In this document: one piece after another, positions 27,199 through 34,482 of the stretch | How the letters are laid out: each line of letters starts with the position of its first letter | How positions within the stretch are numbered: the stretch's first letter is position 1 | Origin: Cellulomonas fimi | GTDB taxonomy: Bacteria > Actinomycetota > Actinomycetes > Actinomycetales > Cellulomonadaceae | Reading direction: 5' to 3' | Assembly (NCBI RefSeq): GCF_028527925.1 | Contig: NZ_JAPESW010000009.1 | Location: forward strand, 1-64,000 | DNA: 64,000 nucleotides | The notes under the pieces: generated by a model | Told to the model about the DNA's origin: nothing | What the model saw: the letters and a program-made list of their open reading frames with translations, nothing else | Databases searched by the model: none | Program-made: the position numbers and the translations under genes

Positions 27199-27963
27199 GT
27201 GCCGCCGCCGCCGAACTCGCCCCGCGCCTTCCGCGTCGTCGCCTTCATCCTGCGCCCGCCGCTGCTCGCGATGACCAAGCGCGACTGGCGCGGGGTGGAG
27301 CACATGCCGCGCGACCGTGGCTTCATCGTCGCGTCGAACCACATGACGAACATCGACCCGCTGACGTTCGCGCACTTCCTGTGGGACAACGGCTTCACGC
27401 CGAAGATCCTCGCGAAGGCGTCGCTGTTCAAGGTCCCGGTCGTCGGCAAGGTGCTGCTCGCGACCGGCCAGATCCCCGTGCACCGCAACACCGCGGCGGC
27501 GGGGGAGTCGCTGCAGTCCGCCATCGCGGCGATCGACGACGGCGCCTGCGTGGCCGTGTTCCCCGAGGGCACGCTCACGCGTGACCCGGAGCTGTGGCCG
27601 ATGGTCGGCAAGACGGGCGTCGCGCGGCTCGCGCTGACGACCCGGGCGCCCGTCATCCCGGTCGCGCAGTGGGGGCCGCAGAACCTGCTCGGCCGGTACA
27701 AGAAGCTGCTCAAGCCGATCCCGCCGAAGAAGGTCTCGGTCGTCGCCGGGCCGCCGGTCGACCTCGCCGACCTCTACGACCGCCCGCAGGACAACGCGAC
27801 GCTGCGCGAGGCGACCGAGCGCGTCATGGCGGCGATCACGGCGCTGCTCGAGGACCTGCGCGCCGAGCAGGCGCCGACGGTCCGCTACGACATGCGCCGG
27901 CCGGACGCACAGCGCGACGCGACCGCCGGCGGGGACCCCGCGACGGGCCCGGAGGCATCGTGA
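27199..27963 (+). CDS. plsC: 1-acyl-sn-glycerol-3-phosphate acyltransferase (PlsC family)
   Basis: A 254-residue membrane-associated acyltransferase that converts lysophosphatidate to phosphatidate. The catalytic HX4D motif is NHMTNID. The acceptor-binding FPEGTLTRDPELWPMVGKTG and the later APVIPVAQWGP are also visible. A hydrophobic segment near the N-terminus (FRVVAFILRPPLLAM) may anchor it. The C-terminal 30 residues are hydrophilic and Asp/Ala-rich. The stop overlaps the gpsA start as GTGA, so the protein that makes glycerol-3-phosphate and one that acylates its product are translated together. Confidence 0.92.
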   Translation: MPPPPNSPRAFRVVAFILRPPLLAMTKRDWRGVEHMPRDRGFIVASNHMTNIDPLTFAHFLWDNGFTPKILAKASLFKVPVVGKVLLATGQIPVHRNTAAAGESLQSAIAAIDDGACVAVFPEGTLTRDPELWPMVGKTGVARLALTTRAPVIPVAQWGPQNLLGRYKKLLKPIPPKKVSVVAGPPVDLADLYDRPQDNATLREATERVMAAITALLEDLRAEQAPTVRYDMRRPDAQRDATAGGDPATGPEAS

Positions 27964-29003
27964 CGGCCGACCTGCTGCCGCCCGACGACCCCGCCGCCCC
28001 GCGGCTGCGCGCGACCGTACTCGGCGCGGGCAGCTGGGGCACGACGTTCGCGGCCGTCATGGCCGACGCGGGGTGCGACGTGACCGTCTGGGGTCGCGAC
28101 GAGAAGACGTGCCGCCAGATCGCCGACGAGCACCGCAACGAGGCGTACCTGCCGGGCATCGAGCTGCCGTGGCGCATCACGGCGACCACGGACGCGCGGG
28201 CCGCGGTGCGGGGCGCGGACGTCGTCGCGGTCGCGGTGCCGTCGCAGCAGGCCCGGGCGGTCCTGGAGCCGCTGCGGGACGCCGTCGGGCCGCGCACGGT
28301 CGTCGTGTCGCTCATGAAGGGCGTCGAGCTGTCGACCGACCAGCGCATGAGCGAGGTCGTCGCCGAGGCGCTCGCGATCGACGCGTCACGCGTCGCCGTC
28401 GTGTCGGGCCCGAACCTCGCGCGGGAGATCGCGCGCCGCCAGCCGACGGCCACCGTCATCGCGTCGACGAGCGACGAGACGGCCCGCCTCGTGGCCCGTG
28501 CGTGCGCGTCGGCGTACTTCCGCCCGTACACGAACCCCGACGTCGTCGGCGTCGAGCTGTGCGGTGCGGTGAAGAACGTCATCGCGCTCGCGGTCGGCAT
28601 CTCGCAGGGGCGCGGGCTCGGCTACAACACCATGGCGACCGTCATCACGCGCGGCCTCGTGGAGATCACGCGCCTCGGGCTCGCACTCGGCGCGGACGCG
28701 GAGACGTTCCCGGGCCTCGCGGGCATGGGCGACCTCATGGCGACGTGCGCCTCGCCCGACTCGCGCAACCACACGCTCGGCGGCCACATCGGTCGCGGCA
28801 TGACGCTCGAGGAGGCGATCGCCGCGACCGGCGGCACCGCCGAGGGCGTGAAGTCGTGCCGGTCGGTCCTGGAGCTCGCGACGTCGCTCGGCGTCGAGAT
28901 GCCCATCACGCACGCCGTGGTACGCGTCCTGCACGAAGGGCTGCCGGTCGACCAGCTCGCCCCGCTGCTGCTCGCGCGCCCGCACAAGGCCGAGGGCGCC
29001 TGA
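27960..29003 (+). CDS. gpsA: NAD(P)-dependent glycerol-3-phosphate dehydrogenase
   Basis: GpsA reduces dihydroxyacetone phosphate to sn-glycerol-3-phosphate for phospholipid synthesis. The 347-residue protein has the dinucleotide-binding ATVLGAGSWGTTFAAVMADAG, SLMKGVELSTDQRMSEV, SGPNLAREIA, and the catalytic-lysine region VELCGAVKNVIALAVGISQGRGLGYNT. GLAGMGDLMATCASPDSRN completes the family signature. The N-terminus is about 15 residues longer than usual, because the GTG at 27960 is fixed by the GTGA overlap with plsC. A hairpin follows and the next gene converges. Confidence 0.95.
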   Translation: MTADLLPPDDPAAPRLRATVLGAGSWGTTFAAVMADAGCDVTVWGRDEKTCRQIADEHRNEAYLPGIELPWRITATTDARAAVRGADVVAVAVPSQQARAVLEPLRDAVGPRTVVVSLMKGVELSTDQRMSEVVAEALAIDASRVAVVSGPNLAREIARRQPTATVIASTSDETARLVARACASAYFRPYTNPDVVGVELCGAVKNVIALAVGISQGRGLGYNTMATVITRGLVEITRLGLALGADAETFPGLAGMGDLMATCASPDSRNHTLGGHIGRGMTLEEAIAATGGTAEGVKSCRSVLELATSLGVEMPITHAVVRVLHEGLPVDQLAPLLLARPHKAEGA

Positions 29004-29004
29004 C

Positions 29005-29045
29005 GGCGGGTGCCCGGCGGCCGTCCACCGCTGCCGGCACCCGCC
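29005..29045. terminator. Terminator between converging gpsA and PLP-enzyme genes
   Basis: GGCGGGTGCC (29005-29014) pairs with GGCACCCGCC at 29036-29045, extended by GGC/GCC after a one-base bulge. It sits in a 54-base gap and can serve both strands. Confidence 0.6.
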
Positions 29046-29057
29046 CGCCTCCGGACG

Positions 29058-30215
29058 TCAGCCGGCCGTGGCGACGTCCAGCGCCTGGGCCAGGTCCCGC
29101 CACAGGTCCTCGACGTGCTCGATGCCGACGGACAGCCGCAGCAGGTCCTCGGGCACGGTGACCGTCTCGAGCGGGAACCGGCGGCGGCGCTCGAGGCTCG
29201 ACTCGACGCCACCGAGGCTCGTCGCGGGCACCCAGAGCCGCACCGCCGCGACGAGCGCCTCGGCGGCCGCGACCCCGCCGCGCGGGCGCAGGCCGATGAT
29301 CGAGCCGAAGCCGTCCATCTGCGCCGCGGCGCGCGCGTGCCCGGGGTCGTCGGGCAGGCTCGGGTGGCGCACCTGCGCGACGCCCGGGTGGGCCGCGAGG
29401 CGGCGGGCGATCTCGGCCGCGTTGGCCTGCGACCGCTCCACGCGCAGCGCCAGCGTCCGCAGGCCGCGCAGGGCCAGCCAGGCCTCCGTGGGTCCGGCGA
29501 TCGCGCCGTGGACCGTGCGGTGCCGGCGCAGCGCGGCGTGCACCGCGGGGTCGTCGGCGAGCGCGGCGCCGAGCACGACGTCGGAGTGGCCCGCGAGGTA
29601 CTTCGTCACGGAGTGGACGACGACGTCGGCGCCCAGCGTGAGGGGTCGCTGACCGAGCGGCGTCGCGAACGTGTTGTCCACGGCCACGAGCGCGCCGACG
29701 GCGTGGGCCGCGTCGACGAGCGCGGGCACGTCGGCGACCTCGAGCATCGGGTTGGTCGGCGACTCGATCCACAGCATCGCGGCCGGCGTCCCGTCGCCCT
29801 GGACCGCGGCGACGACCGCGTCCGTGTCGTCGATGTCGACCGGGACGACCTCGAGCCCCGACCGCGCCGCGAGGTCCTGGGCGTGCACGAGCGTCACGTT
29901 GTAGGCGTGCCGCGGTGCGACGACGCGCCCGCCGGGCGGTACGAGGGACAGCGCCGCCGCGATCGCTGCCATGCCCGAGCCGAAGAGCAGGGCCGGATGC
30001 GCGGAGCGCTCCAGGGCGCCGAGCGTCTGCTCGAACGGGTGCCAGGTCTCGGTGTCCGCCCGCGCGTAGAACAGCTCGCCGTCGGGCACCTCGCCCTGCG
30101 AGACGTACGTCGAGGACAGGACGATCGGCGGGTTCACCGGGGCGGCCTGCGTGCGGGCCGGGCGACCGGAGCTGACGACGAGCGTCGCGGGGGACAGGGA
30201 CGAGGCGTCGGGCAT
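29058..30215 (-). CDS. Cys/Met metabolism PLP-dependent enzyme (cystathionine synthase/lyase type)
   Basis: This 385-residue fold-type I PLP enzyme of the Cys_Met_Meta_PP family has the PLP lysine in VVHSVTKYLAGHSDVVLG. Also visible are the cofactor-binding Asp in ALVAVDNTFATPLGQRPL, the phosphate-binding FGSGMAAIAAAL and LWIESPTNPMLEVAD. The C-terminus has SLGGVESSLERR and LLRLSVGIEHVEDLWRDL. These motifs do not separate cystathionine gamma-synthase, gamma-lyase and methionine gamma-lyase. The SLGGVESSLERRRRF stretch is shorter than the usual SLGG-ES loop with a downstream Pro/His. The gene stands alone between gpsA and ddl, on the opposite strand. Confidence 0.88.
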   Translation of the reverse strand: MPDASSLSPATLVVSSGRPARTQAAPVNPPIVLSSTYVSQGEVPDGELFYARADTETWHPFEQTLGALERSAHPALLFGSGMAAIAAALSLVPPGGRVVAPRHAYNVTLVHAQDLAARSGLEVVPVDIDDTDAVVAAVQGDGTPAAMLWIESPTNPMLEVADVPALVDAAHAVGALVAVDNTFATPLGQRPLTLGADVVVHSVTKYLAGHSDVVLGAALADDPAVHAALRRHRTVHGAIAGPTEAWLALRGLRTLALRVERSQANAAEIARRLAAHPGVAQVRHPSLPDDPGHARAAAQMDGFGSIIGLRPRGGVAAAEALVAAVRLWVPATSLGGVESSLERRRRFPLETVTVPEDLLRLSVGIEHVEDLWRDLAQALDVATAG

Positions 30216-30221
30216 GGCGCC

Positions 30222-30227
30222 ACGGTA
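30222..30227 (-). promoter_or_regulatory. -10 element, leaderless PLP-enzyme gene
   Basis: TACCGT on the minus strand, six bases before the ATG at 30215. It faces the ddl promoter across about 50 bases. Confidence 0.5.
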
Positions 30228-30280
30228 CGCGTCCCCCCGGCGGGCTCTCCGCACCGTCCGGGGCGACCCTCCGCGCCCGG

Positions 30281-30286
30281 TAGGGT
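30281..30286 (+). promoter_or_regulatory. -10 element, leaderless ddl
   Basis: TAGGGT is followed by 8 bases and the ATG at 30295; no ribosome binding site. Confidence 0.5.
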
Positions 30287-30294
30287 CGGGCGCG

Positions 30295-31464
30295 ATGAAC
30301 GACACCGCGCTCCCGTCGCCCACCCCCTCCGTCGGCTCTGCGCAGGACGGCACGAGCGCGCGCCCGCGCGTCATGGTGCTGTTCGGCGGACGCTCCGGGG
30401 AGCACGCGATCAGCTGCGCGACGGCGGGTGGCGTGCTCCGCGCGCTCGACCGGGACCGCTACGACGTCGTCGCGGTGGGCATCACGCCGACCGGGCGCTG
30501 GGTGCTCGCCGAGGACGACCCGGACCGCTGGGCGATCCGCGACGGCCGGCTCCCGCAGGTCGAGGACACCGCCGCGCACGTGCTGCTGCCGCAGGCGACC
30601 GACGACCGCGAGGTGCAGGTCCTCGAGGCCGGTGAGCTGCCGCGCGCGCTCGGCGCGGTCGACGTCGTCTTCCCGCTGCTGCACGGCCCGTTCGGCGAGG
30701 ACGGCACGCTCCAGGGGATGCTCGAGCTCGCGGACGTGCGGTACGTCGGCGCGGGCGTGCTCGCGTCGGCCGTCGGCATGGACAAGCACATGATGAAGCT
30801 GGTCCTCGCTGGTCACGGCCTGCCCGTCGGGCCGTTCACCGTGATCCTCCCCGGCGAGCAGGACCGCGACCCCGGGGGCGTCGCGCGGCGCGTCGAGGCC
30901 CTCGGCCTGCCGCTGTTCGTCAAGCCCGCGCGCGCCGGCTCCAGCCTCGGCATCACGCGGGTCGACGACCTCGCCGACCTGCCGGCGGCGCTCGCCACCG
31001 CACGCGAGCACGACCCGAAGGTCGTCGTGGAGGCCGGCATCGTCGGGCGCGAGATCGAGTGCGGCGTGCTCGGCGGGCGCGACGGGCAGCGGGCGCGCGC
31101 GTCGCTGCCCGGGGAGATCGTCGTCACCGACTCCCGGCACACGTTCTACGACTTCGAGGCGAAGTACCTCGACGAGGCCGGCGTGACGCTGTCGTGCCCA
31201 GCGGACCTGCCCGACGACGTCGTCGCCCGGGTGCGGGACACGGCGGTGCGGACGTTCGAGGCGATCGGCTGCGAGGGCATCGCACGCGTCGACGTGTTCG
31301 TCACGCCCGACGGCGAGGTGGTGGTCAACGAGATCAACACCATGCCCGGCTTCACGCCGTACTCGATGTACCCGCGCATGTGGGAGGCGTCGGGCGTGAC
31401 CTATCCCGAGCTCGTCGACGAGCTCGTGCAGCTCGCGCTCGCCCGCCCCACCGGCCTGCGCTGA
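30295..31464 (+). CDS. ddl: D-alanine--D-alanine ligase
   Basis: Ddl makes the D-Ala-D-Ala terminus of peptidoglycan precursors using ATP. The 389-residue ATP-grasp enzyme shows RVMVLFGGRSGEHAISCATAGGVL and FPLLHGPFGEDGTLQGMLEL. The substrate/ATP region is GMDKHMMKLVLAGHGLPVGPF, followed by PLFVKPARAGSSLGITRV. The metal-binding end is VVNEINTMPGFTPYSMYPRMWEASGVTY. The tyrosine region YSMYPRMW indicates D-Ala-D-Ala specificity and not the D-lactate form. Residues 1-24 are an unstructured extension. With murA in the same segment it contributes to wall precursor supply. Confidence 0.96.
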   Translation: MNDTALPSPTPSVGSAQDGTSARPRVMVLFGGRSGEHAISCATAGGVLRALDRDRYDVVAVGITPTGRWVLAEDDPDRWAIRDGRLPQVEDTAAHVLLPQATDDREVQVLEAGELPRALGAVDVVFPLLHGPFGEDGTLQGMLELADVRYVGAGVLASAVGMDKHMMKLVLAGHGLPVGPFTVILPGEQDRDPGGVARRVEALGLPLFVKPARAGSSLGITRVDDLADLPAALATAREHDPKVVVEAGIVGREIECGVLGGRDGQRARASLPGEIVVTDSRHTFYDFEAKYLDEAGVTLSCPADLPDDVVARVRDTAVRTFEAIGCEGIARVDVFVTPDGEVVVNEINTMPGFTPYSMYPRMWEASGVTYPELVDELVQLALARPTGLR

Positions 31465-31499
31465 CACGGGCCGCTCCCGACCCGTCGTCTCGGCCCGTG
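31465..31499. terminator. Weak hairpin between converging ddl and DUF3515 genes
   Basis: CACGGGCCG (31465-31473) pairs with CGGCCCGTG (31491-31499) around a 17-base loop, starting immediately after the ddl stop. Confidence 0.45.
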
Positions 31500-31536
31500 C
31501 GGCCGACGGCCGCGGCCCGGGCGTGGGACGACCGCG

Positions 31537-32046
31537 TCAGCCCGTGAGGCCGACGCAGGACCGCTCGACCGCCGCCTGCGCGACCGCCGGGCCGAGCACG
31601 TCGACGAAGGACGTGCTGCTCGTGGTCGCGGCGACCTCGGCGGGCACCCGCACCTCGACTGCGGGCACCCGGCCGTAGGTCGTGAAGGTCCAGTCCGACC
31701 CCTGCTCGTCCGCCGGGTCGTCCGCGACGACGACCCAGTCGACGGACGTGCCGTCGGGCGCCTCGACCGTCACGCAGCGGTCCGTCGTCGGCCCCAGGGG
31801 CTCGACCCCGCAGCGCAGCACGACCGCCGCGTGCGGGTCGCCCCACGCGGTCGTCGCCTGGCTGGTCGTGTCGACGCGCTCGAGGTCGTCGCCGAGCGTG
31901 TCGGGCGTGGAGAGCACCACGTCCGCGCACACCGGGTCCGTGGCGTGCGGTGCGACCGTCACGGGCACGGCCTGGGCGCAGCCGCCGAGCGCGAGGAGCG
32001 CCACGACGGACACGCCGGCGCGCAGACGGGATCGGGTCGAGGGCAC
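31537..32046 (-). CDS. DUF3515 lipoprotein
   Basis: A 169-residue precursor with a lipoprotein signal peptide: basic RSRLRAG, hydrophobic VSVVALLALGG and lipobox LGGC with Cys23. The mature part contains DPVCADVVLSTPDTLGDDL, WGDPHAAVVLRCGVEPLGPT and DWTFTTYGRVPAVEVRVP, typical of DUF3515. This actinobacterial family is usually encoded beside ddl and thiL, and its function is unknown. Four mature cysteines (CADVV, LRCG, RCVTV, RSCVG) could form two disulfides. Start is GTG at 32046. Confidence 0.87.
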   Translation of the reverse strand: MPSTRSRLRAGVSVVALLALGGCAQAVPVTVAPHATDPVCADVVLSTPDTLGDDLERVDTTSQATTAWGDPHAAVVLRCGVEPLGPTTDRCVTVEAPDGTSVDWVVVADDPADEQGSDWTFTTYGRVPAVEVRVPAEVAATTSSTSFVDVLGPAVAQAAVERSCVGLTG

Positions 32047-32051
32047 ACGTC

Positions 32052-32057
32052 ACGGTA
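32052..32057 (-). promoter_or_regulatory. -10 element, leaderless DUF3515 gene
   Basis: TACCGT on the minus strand, then GACGT and the GTG at 32046. Confidence 0.4.
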
Positions 32058-32217
32058 ACCCGCGGCGCGGGGCGCTCACGCACACGGTCCGGTCGTGGGG
32101 CACGCGCTCCGCCCGCGGCCCGGCCGTGACGCGCGCGAGCCGGTCGCGACGTCCGCGTCGCCCGAGGGTGACCTTCGCCACGCTCGGTGCGGTGCGCGGG
32201 CGCGGCGCTCCGACGTC

Positions 32218-32223
32218 TAGCGT
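32218..32223 (+). promoter_or_regulatory. -10 element, leaderless thiL
   Basis: TAGCGT is followed by GGCGGC and the GTG at 32230. Confidence 0.5.
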
Positions 32224-32229
32224 GGCGGC

Positions 32230-33234
32230 GTGACCGACCAGCCCGGCCCGCGCGTCGCCGACCTGTCCGAGGACGGGCTGCTCGCCCGGATCTTCCCGCA
32301 CCTGCCGCAGGGCCCACGCACGCTCGTGGGGCCGGGCGACGACGCCGCGGTCGTCACCGCGCCGGACGGCCGGTTCGTCGTGACGACCGACGTGCTCGTC
32401 GAGGACCGTCACTTCCGCCGCGCCTGGTCCTCCGGCGACGACGTCGGGCAGCGCGCCGCCGTCCAGAACCTCGCCGACGTGGCGTCGATGGGGGCCGTGC
32501 CGACGAGCCTCGTCGTCGCGCTCGTCGTGCCCGGCGACCTCCCGGCCGACTGGGTCGAGGGCCTCGCCCGTGGGTTCGGCGACGCGTGCCGACCGCACGG
32601 CGTCGACGTCGTGGGCGGGGACCTGTCGGGCGGCCCGCTCGTCGTCGTCTCCGTGACCGCGCACGGCGACCTGGAGGGGCGTGCCCCGGTCCTGCGGTCC
32701 GGTGCGTGCGCGGGCGACGTCGTGGCGCACGCCGGCGCGTGCGGGACCTCCGCCGCCGGGTGGGCGGCGCTCGCCGCGGGCCGGCCCGAGCTGGATCCGG
32801 ACGCCGTCGACGCCTTCCGACGCCCGTCCTCGCCGCTGCACGCGGGCCCGCTCGCCGCGACGTCGGGCGCGACGGCGATGCTCGACGTGTCGGACGGGCT
32901 GCTGCGCGACGCGGGGCGTCTCGCGCGCGCGAGCCGTGTGGTCGTCGACCTCGACGACCCGGCGACGGGGCGTCCCGACGGACTGGCGCGCGACGTCGCG
33001 CGCGTGCGGCCGACGGCGGAGCGCCTGGGCGTCGACCCGCTGGCGTGGGTGCTGGGCGGCGGGGAGGACCACGGGCTGCTCGCGACGTTCCCGCCGGACG
33101 TGGAGCCGCCGGCGCCGTTCCGGCGGATCGGCGTCGTGCGCGCTGCTGCCGGCGACGCCGGTGACGCGCCGCGGGTCCTGGTCGGCGGGCGGGTGCCGGA
33201 CGTCGCGCCCGGCTGGGACCACTTCGCGGGCTGA
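32230..33234 (+). CDS. thiL: Thiamine-monophosphate kinase
   Basis: ThiL phosphorylates thiamine monophosphate to the active diphosphate. The 334-residue protein has the AIR-synthase-like fold with VGPGDDAAVVTAPDGRFVVTTDVLVEDRHFRR, NLADVASMGAVPTSLVVAL and VVGGDLSGGPLVVVSVTAHG. The second domain shows TAMLDVSDGLLRDAGRLA and LGGGEDHGLLATF. The metal-binding Asp residues of the GDD and TTDVLVE segments are present. It is divergent from the DUF3515 gene and probably transcribed alone. No terminator hairpin was recognised in the 115 bases after it. Confidence 0.94.
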   Translation: MTDQPGPRVADLSEDGLLARIFPHLPQGPRTLVGPGDDAAVVTAPDGRFVVTTDVLVEDRHFRRAWSSGDDVGQRAAVQNLADVASMGAVPTSLVVALVVPGDLPADWVEGLARGFGDACRPHGVDVVGGDLSGGPLVVVSVTAHGDLEGRAPVLRSGACAGDVVAHAGACGTSAAGWAALAAGRPELDPDAVDAFRRPSSPLHAGPLAATSGATAMLDVSDGLLRDAGRLARASRVVVDLDDPATGRPDGLARDVARVRPTAERLGVDPLAWVLGGGEDHGLLATFPPDVEPPAPFRRIGVVRAAAGDAGDAPRVLVGGRVPDVAPGWDHFAG

Positions 33235-33349
33235 CGGCGCCCGCCGCGCGCTCGGTCGGGGTAGCACCGCCAGGAGTCACCCGACAGCAGCCGCGCCTCG
33301 CACCGCGCCGGTCGCGACGGCGAGCTCGGGCGGAGGGAGACGTCGGACG

Positions 33350-33874
33350 TCAGTTGCGGCGGTACCGGACCTCGAGGAGCTCGGCGCCGCCGACGTCGTC
33401 GTAGCGCTCGACGCCGTCGGCCTGGAAACCGTGCCGGCGGTAGAAGTGCCGCGCGCGCTCGTTCGCGGCGAGCACCCACAGCGAGACGCGCGTGCGCTCA
33501 CCGATCTCCGCGAGCACCGTGCGGATGAGGTCGCGCGCGACGCCGTGACCCCAGGTGCCGGGGTCCAGGTAGATCGAGTAGATCTCGCGGTCGCCGCGGT
33601 TGGCGTCCTCGTCGCGGCTGGGCCCGACCGAGATGAAGCCGACGATCTGGCCGCCGGCCTCCGCGACCCACGTCCGGACGCGGTCCTCGGCGCCGTGCGC
33701 GAGGTAGCCCTGCCAGTCGCGCGTGCGGGCGTCGACGTCGAGGCTCGCGAGGTAGTCGGCGGGCACGATCCCCGCGTAGGCCTCCTGCCAGGACCGGACG
33801 TGCACGGCGGCGATCGCGGCGGCGTCGGCGGCTGCGGCGGCGCGGACGGTCACCTCGTCGAGCTGCTCGATCAT
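33350..33874 (-). CDS. GNAT family N-acetyltransferase
   Basis: A protein of 174 residues with a complete GNAT fold. VTVRAAAAADAAAIAAVHVRSWQEAYAGIVP is the N-terminal helix region. EIYSIYLDPGTWGHGVARDLIRTVLAEIG is the acetyl-CoA-binding motif A, with the pyrophosphate loop GHGVA. SLWVLAANERARHFYRRHGFQADGVER is motif B. Substrate cannot be predicted. The ATG at 33874 is chosen over an ATG at 33892 because AGGG precedes it. It lies downstream of rpmB on the same strand but beyond rpmB's terminator hairpin. Confidence 0.88.
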   Translation of the reverse strand: MIEQLDEVTVRAAAAADAAAIAAVHVRSWQEAYAGIVPADYLASLDVDARTRDWQGYLAHGAEDRVRTWVAEAGGQIVGFISVGPSRDEDANRGDREIYSIYLDPGTWGHGVARDLIRTVLAEIGERTRVSLWVLAANERARHFYRRHGFQADGVERYDDVGGAELLEVRYRRN

Positions 33875-33907
33875 GACGTCACCCTGCCACATGGTCCGGG
33901 CATGGCG

Positions 33908-33939
33908 AAGGCCCGCGAGGCGATTGCCTCACGGGCCTT
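33908..33939 (-). terminator. Terminator after rpmB
   Basis: On the minus strand AAGGCCCGTGAGGC and GCCTCGCGGGCCTT form a 14-bp stem with a G-U pair and an AATC loop. On the plus strand that pair is a C-A mismatch, so it suits rpmB. Confidence 0.75.
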
Positions 33940-33960
33940 GCGACCGGTGGTGCGGCGGCG

Positions 33961-34152
33961 TCAGACGGCGCGCTGGACCTTGCCGGCCTTGAGGCACGAG
34001 GTGCACACGTTGATGCGCTTCGGGGTGCCCGCGACGACGGCGCGGACGCGCTGGATGTTCGGGTTCCAGCGGCGCTTCGTGCGCACGTGCGAGTGCGAGA
34101 TGCTGTGCCCGAAGCTCGGGCCCTTGGCGCAGACGTCGCAGTTGGCAGCCAC
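33961..34152 (-). CDS. rpmB: 50S ribosomal protein L28
   Basis: A 63-residue basic protein beginning VAANCDVCAKGPSFGHSISH. The core is RTKRRWNPNIQRVRA and the end is RINVCTSCLKAGKVQRA. Two CxxC pairs (CDVC and CTSC) mark this as the zinc-binding C+ paralogue of L28. In actinobacteria with two L28 genes the C- form is induced by zinc starvation; only the C+ form is present here. The start is GTG 34152 with AGGAG 7 bases upstream. It is divergent from the DAK2 gene. Confidence 0.96.
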   Translation of the reverse strand: MAANCDVCAKGPSFGHSISHSHVRTKRRWNPNIQRVRAVVAGTPKRINVCTSCLKAGKVQRAV

Positions 34153-34482
34153 GATCTTCTCCTGTGTTCTTGCGGTCGGTCCCGGCCCCGACGGGTCGGG
34201 ACCGATGCGGGCACGTCGCGGGGACCGCGACGAAGTCGGTTGTCGGGACGCGTCCGTCACCGGGCCTGGGGCGACCGGATCGGGGTCGACGGGCCGGTGT
34301 GGCCCGCGCGTCACCTGTGCCCGAGTCGTCGGGCAACCGGTCAAGACTAGCCCATGGCCCGCAGGCGACCCAAATGTGGGCGGGATGCGGCAGGGTGGGG
34401 GTCCAGCAGCGGGACCCCGGGCCGCCCGCCGCCGGCGTCGACGTGCGCCGCGACGCCGACGCCCGGGGCGGTGACCGGAGGG
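34153..34482. other. Divergent intergenic region rpmB / DAK2, 330 bases
   Basis: No gene is apparent. On the minus strand the region holds the rpmB ribosome binding site and a 9-bp hairpin in its leader (TCGGTCCCG 34176-34184 with CGGGACCGA 34197-34205). An AT-richer spot near 34340-34352 (TCAAGACTAGCCC) may contain -10 elements for one or both genes. An in-frame ATG at 34354 could extend the DAK2 protein by 43 low-complexity residues, but this is unlikely to be the real start. Confidence 0.5.

Noticed and set aside
30150-30294. Plus-strand extension of ddl to an earlier start within the PLP-enzyme gene
   Set aside because: The added residues are antisense to the start of the PLP-dependent enzyme. 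The ATG at 30295 has a -10 element at the right place and gives the normal ATP-grasp N-terminus.
34176-34205. GGTCCC / GGGACC inverted repeat as a second DosR-type box
   Set aside because: The half-sites are in the opposite order (GTCCC before GGGAC) and separated by 12 bases. It is better explained as a hairpin in the rpmB leader.
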